From positions 1 through 48,585 of the forward strand of contig JAJRXM010000041.1 in NCBI GenBank assembly GCA_024276275.1: 48,585 bases of DNA, in the 5' to 3' direction. The DNA comes from Candidatus Zixiibacteriota bacterium. Its GTDB lineage: Bacteria; Zixibacteria; MSB-5A5; GN15; FEB-12. The position numbers and the translations under genes are program-made. Below are positions 46,095 to 48,585 of the stretch, piece after piece (position 1 is the first letter of the stretch; every line of letters begins with the position of its first letter). Under the pieces are notes generated by a model. It was not told the DNA's origin and did not search any database. It worked only from the letters and a program-made list of their open reading frames with translations.

Positions 46095-47135
46095 TTATTC
46101 TTTCTTTTCATCAGTCTTTTCAGGTTCTTCAATTTCTCTGAGTGGTGACAGAATTTCCAGTAGTCGGTTTTTGTGTCCTTTAATTTCTTTAACAGCAGGA
46201 TACATTAGACCCTGATTGTAATCAATATTGTATTCTTTGATAAAATCACCTGCAAATGCGAGGAATGTTAAGGGTGATTTACGAGTTGTATCTTTGACGG
46301 CATTAGTAATTCTATCTTTAGAAAATTTCATATTGTTTAATGCAATAATTTTTAAACCAGAAAACATTGCAGCTTTGTCAGCTAGTGACCCCGGGACAAC
46401 CTGTTTGATCTTGCCTTCATTTGAGATTGTAAATCCGAGTGAACTATAAAAATCAAGATATTTGTATTTTGTTTCTCTTTTTTTTAGATATTCAGATTTC
46501 TCATTTGTTACAGTAAGTTCATAACCACATTCTCTGAATGTTGACAGGTTTAGTTTAGGTTGTGGTTCTAAAATTCTTTCAGTAATCAATGAATCCCATG
46601 GCAGATTTACAATATCAGTTAAAGAGTTGATAATTTCATCAATCGTCAATGGAGAAGTTAGTGAATCTCGGTGACCATGCCCTGCTAAGGCTGCACAAAA
46701 ATCATTGAGTGATTTTGTGCCTTCTGTTGCATTTCTTATGCGTGCATCAAATTCCATCCAGACATATGCTCCCTCACCGTAATAATCTTGACCACGTCTG
46801 AGGAGTGACCAATTTGCTGAACCGCCTCTTAGGGTATATGCTGCAAGTTCTGTGTCTTTAATAGGTCTCCAGCTACGTCCTTTTTTAAACTGATAGTTGC
46901 CGAAATTATGAATATATGCATCTATTAAATTTTCTGTTTTGACTAATCCGGAACGAGCGGCTAAAACATCTCCAAGATATTCGGTCAGCCCTTCATATAC
47001 CCAGAGTAAATCTGTATTTTTGTCTTCCATATAATCCCGTGTGTTCATTCCAAATGGGCGACGATATTTACCAATCCATGAGTGTACAAATTCATGTGAA
47101 AGGAGGTAGCTAATTCGATTGTCACCGTCTACCAT
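46095..47135 (-). CDS. M61-type aminopeptidase, C-terminal part of frameshifted gene (catalytic and PDZ)
   Basis: 346 codons. The zinc site is SHEFVHSW (HExxH) with the downstream Glu in WVYEGLTEYLGDVLAARSG; this is the M61 glycyl-aminopeptidase family. The C-terminal PDZ domain is visible (YSSLGFTISNEGKIKQVVPGSLADKAAMFSGLKIIALN). The apparent ATG at 47135 is internal: it joins the upstream frame through a run of seven Ts (47135-47141) that needs eight. The protein was presumably exported. Confidence 0.8.
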   Translation of the reverse strand: MVDGDNRISYLLSHEFVHSWIGKYRRPFGMNTRDYMEDKNTDLLWVYEGLTEYLGDVLAARSGLVKTENLIDAYIHNFGNYQFKKGRSWRPIKDTELAAYTLRGGSANWSLLRRGQDYYGEGAYVWMEFDARIRNATEGTKSLNDFCAALAGHGHRDSLTSPLTIDEIINSLTDIVNLPWDSLITERILEPQPKLNLSTFRECGYELTVTNEKSEYLKKRETKYKYLDFYSSLGFTISNEGKIKQVVPGSLADKAAMFSGLKIIALNNMKFSKDRITNAVKDTTRKSPLTFLAFAGDFIKEYNIDYNQGLMYPAVKEIKGHKNRLLEILSPLREIEEPEKTDEKKE

Positions 47136-48013
47136 TTTTTTAAAGAACCGGCACTAACACCATGCAGCGATGAGTTGCGATGTTCTAACCCATTACTTGG
47201 TGCCTCATCGGAAAGATAGAGAAGAAAATGATACTCGTCAAAATGGGTCCGTTGAAATAATAACTCTGTTTCTTTAACAAGGTTTTTCATTGGTAATAAA
47301 GTTGAATCGGGAATATCAAAATCATAACTGTCATGAGCAGCTATATGAAGATAGTAAGTAGCATTTTTGGTTTTGTCTATCTCAATATGTTTCATATTAA
47401 CAGCTGTTATAAGTGGCATATCAATAAATTCTTCTAAACTAATTTTTTTAATAAAAAGAGTGTCACCTTTTTTATCTTTAACAGGAAGTGCGGAGCCATA
47501 ATCCCAACCGGTAGGAAGAATGATTGTGGCAGATACAATAATATCTCGAACAGAAGTTCCTTCGGGATAAAGCAGGAGAGTATTCCAATTGATTATTCCA
47601 AGATTTGCATATCCGAAACAATCAACACCTTTTGAATTTACAGAATTTTGATTACAAATATACGTAAGTGAAATATTGCATTGTTTAGTGTTAGGTTGAG
47701 GATATACATAGAATCGATACACATCTTTCCAGTCACGCTGCCAACGTAATATCTGGTTTTGGTTATCTGTGAATGTGAGACCACCTATATTTTTGATTGG
47801 CCCTTTTGGTCCATGGATTCCGGGAATCCATTTAGGGTAGAGAAATGAAATAGAATCATTCGGTTTAATAGTTGTACTGATTGTAGACTTCAAAAGTTTC
47901 CTTGGTAAGTCGGATGCATCTATTGTAATATTCATTTGGACTTCAGCATTAATTGAAGCAGGTAATAATATAGATGCTATTATTAGCACAGATAATAATT
48001 TGTATTTCATCAT
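47129..48013 (-). CDS. M61-type aminopeptidase, N-terminal part of frameshifted gene
   Basis: 294 codons with a signal peptide (MMKYKLLSVLIIASILLPASINA) and the N-terminal beta domain of M61 peptidases (SFLYPKWIPGIHGPKGPIKNIGGLTF ... WKDVYRFYVYP). It reaches GLEHRNSSLHGVSAGSLKK, the usual approach to the HExxH helix, then runs into W-stop because the A run is one base short. Joined to the next piece it would give a ~640-residue enzyme. Confidence 0.8.
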   Translation of the reverse strand: MMKYKLLSVLIIASILLPASINAEVQMNITIDASDLPRKLLKSTISTTIKPNDSISFLYPKWIPGIHGPKGPIKNIGGLTFTDNQNQILRWQRDWKDVYRFYVYPQPNTKQCNISLTYICNQNSVNSKGVDCFGYANLGIINWNTLLLYPEGTSVRDIIVSATIILPTGWDYGSALPVKDKKGDTLFIKKISLEEFIDMPLITAVNMKHIEIDKTKNATYYLHIAAHDSYDFDIPDSTLLPMKNLVKETELLFQRTHFDEYHFLLYLSDEAPSNGLEHRNSSLHGVSAGSLKKW

Positions 48014-48121
48014 ATATGATTGTCTCCGAGGATTTTAGATTTTATATAATGTACTATATTTATGTCTTACAGTCTAACTATTTATTACTCGGATTGTGTG
48101 TGATTCGTATATTACATGCAA

Positions 48122-48143
48122 CTCCTCCCACAGGAGCTTTTTT
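48122..48143 (+). terminator. Short hairpin with T-run
   Basis: CTCCT-cccac-AGGAG followed by CTTTTTT on the plus strand. No complete plus-strand gene ends here, though 48049 onward begins MYYIYVLQS, the N-terminus of GIY-YIG proteins, so it may be left over from a deleted gene. Confidence 0.4.
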
Positions 48144-48280
48144 ATCGCATAAAAATAAGTTATTACTTTCACCTCAAAATATCAGCACTAAAAATACTAT
48201 CAGATGACCGAGGAGAGTTACAAAGCGAGTGTTCACTCAATCACTAAATCCAAGGTTCGTAATCACCTATCTCTAAAGAA

Positions 48281-48300
48281 TGCCGAAGGGGGGATTTGAA
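48281..48300 (-). other. Fragment resembling a tRNA-Leu 3' end (possible attachment site)
   Basis: On the minus strand this reads TTCAAATCCCCCCTTCGGCA, the T-loop to acceptor end of a leucine tRNA. No tRNA body is attached at higher coordinates, so it is not a gene. Such 3' ends are the usual targets of tyrosine integrases. Confidence 0.5.
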
Positions 48301-48317
48301 AAGCATGTTTTTTACAA

Positions 48318-48385
48318 GTCGTTAAAACACAACAAAATACAACTTAAGCCTAAGAATTATAACGTGTTAGGTTTTTGATTGTTTG
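48318..48385 (+). repeat. Conserved mobile-element end, copy B
   Basis: Matches 3032-3100 (inverted) with the exact 20-base core at 48366-48385. It begins 17 bases after the tRNA-like fragment and precedes the gene at 48462. The block and its neighbours occupy most of the 48014-48461 gap. Confidence 0.6.
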
Positions 48386-48461
48386 TGAAGGTTCCCTCCG
48401 TGCCAATATAAGTGAGACAGAAAGTTGAAACGTGTAAGTAGGGTGGTATGGAGAAAATCAG

Positions 48462-48585
48462 ATGTTACCAGAGTCTGTGAAAAAGAAAGAATTATCAGCT
48501 GTTCGGAGTAGGTTAATAAGCCCAGAAGAACAGGTATTGTCAGCCGGTCAATCGGTTGAGTCAGAAGTTGTACCAACAGCCAAAC
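48462..48585 (+). CDS. Start of a gene cut by the window edge, possibly the element's recombinase
   Basis: ATG with GGAG eight bases upstream (48450-48453), open to the last base, 41 codons. The N-terminus is basic (MLPESVKKKELSAVRSRL) and then acidic and unstructured. No domain is recognisable. Being next to an attachment-like site and a block that elsewhere precedes an integrase remnant, it could encode an integrase or other element gene; this is inference. Confidence 0.5.
   Translation, partial: MLPESVKKKELSAVRSRLISPEEQVLSAGQSVESEVVPTAK

Noticed and set aside
48204-48299. 31-codon open frame ending NAEGGI
   Set aside because: The ending is an antisense read of a tRNA end and the rest matches nothing; not listed as a gene.

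Overview
The window is AT-rich bacterial DNA that reads like a member of the FCB superphylum (Bacteroidota relatives such as Ignavibacteria, Zixibacteria, KSB1 or Marinimicrobia). Three secreted proteins end in the type IX secretion sorting domain with the NYPNPFNPST / LLGQ / SGIYFYR / KKMxLLK signature. The 3163-4425 gene belongs to a secreted family I know from Bacteroidota, and TTG/GTG starts are frequent. I cannot name the species.

Layout. Positions 1-2566 (+) hold the end of a sorting-domain protein and two exported proteins of unknown role. Positions 2567-3162 are a graveyard with a tyrosine-recombinase C-terminus and a conserved ~70-bp block. Positions 3163-17155 (-) carry housekeeping genes in a familiar order, read from high to low coordinates: RCK potassium channel, tilS, hpt, ftsH, two DUF3857/transglutaminase-like genes (one broken), folP, cdaA, lepA, and a conserved secreted protein. 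Positions 17268-27290 (+) carry a VanZ-like protein, a giant surface protein and its small relative (both with type IX signals), a PP2C phosphatase, a glycosyltransferase with TPRs, tRNA-Arg(ACG) and a small membrane protein. Positions 27423-32556 (-) are a TetR / TolC / RND efflux locus in which both transport genes carry an internal stop and no membrane-fusion protein is present.

Positions 32788-45503 (-) are the most interesting part: one tightly packed nine-gene operon. In transcription order it encodes a GltD-type FAD/Fe-S oxidoreductase, a Rieske protein, a one-piece cytochrome b, a membrane-anchored ten-haem c-type cytochrome, a NapA-type molybdopterin oxidoreductase, a four-cluster ferredoxin (NapG-like), a NapH-like membrane Fe-S protein, an exported protein of unknown function, and a second NosR/NapH-type membrane Fe-S protein. 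NapB, NapC and NapD are absent, so the Rieske/cytochrome b module and the haem chain probably feed the NapA-like enzyme. Two TTGAC-N4-GTCAA palindromes lie upstream; the proximal one is centred 41.5 bp from the inferred start site, which is class II Crp/Fnr geometry.

Positions 46095-48013 (-) hold an M61-type peptidase split by a frameshift. Positions 48014-48585 contain what looks like a tRNA-Leu 3' end used as an attachment site, a second copy of the ~70-bp block, and the start of a gene that leaves the window.

A recurring oddity is that six minus-strand genes are interrupted by single-base events: length changes in A8-type runs, or in-frame stops one C-to-T change away from a sense codon. 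These may be real decay, poly(A) slippage sites, or sequencing/assembly errors; raw reads would decide.
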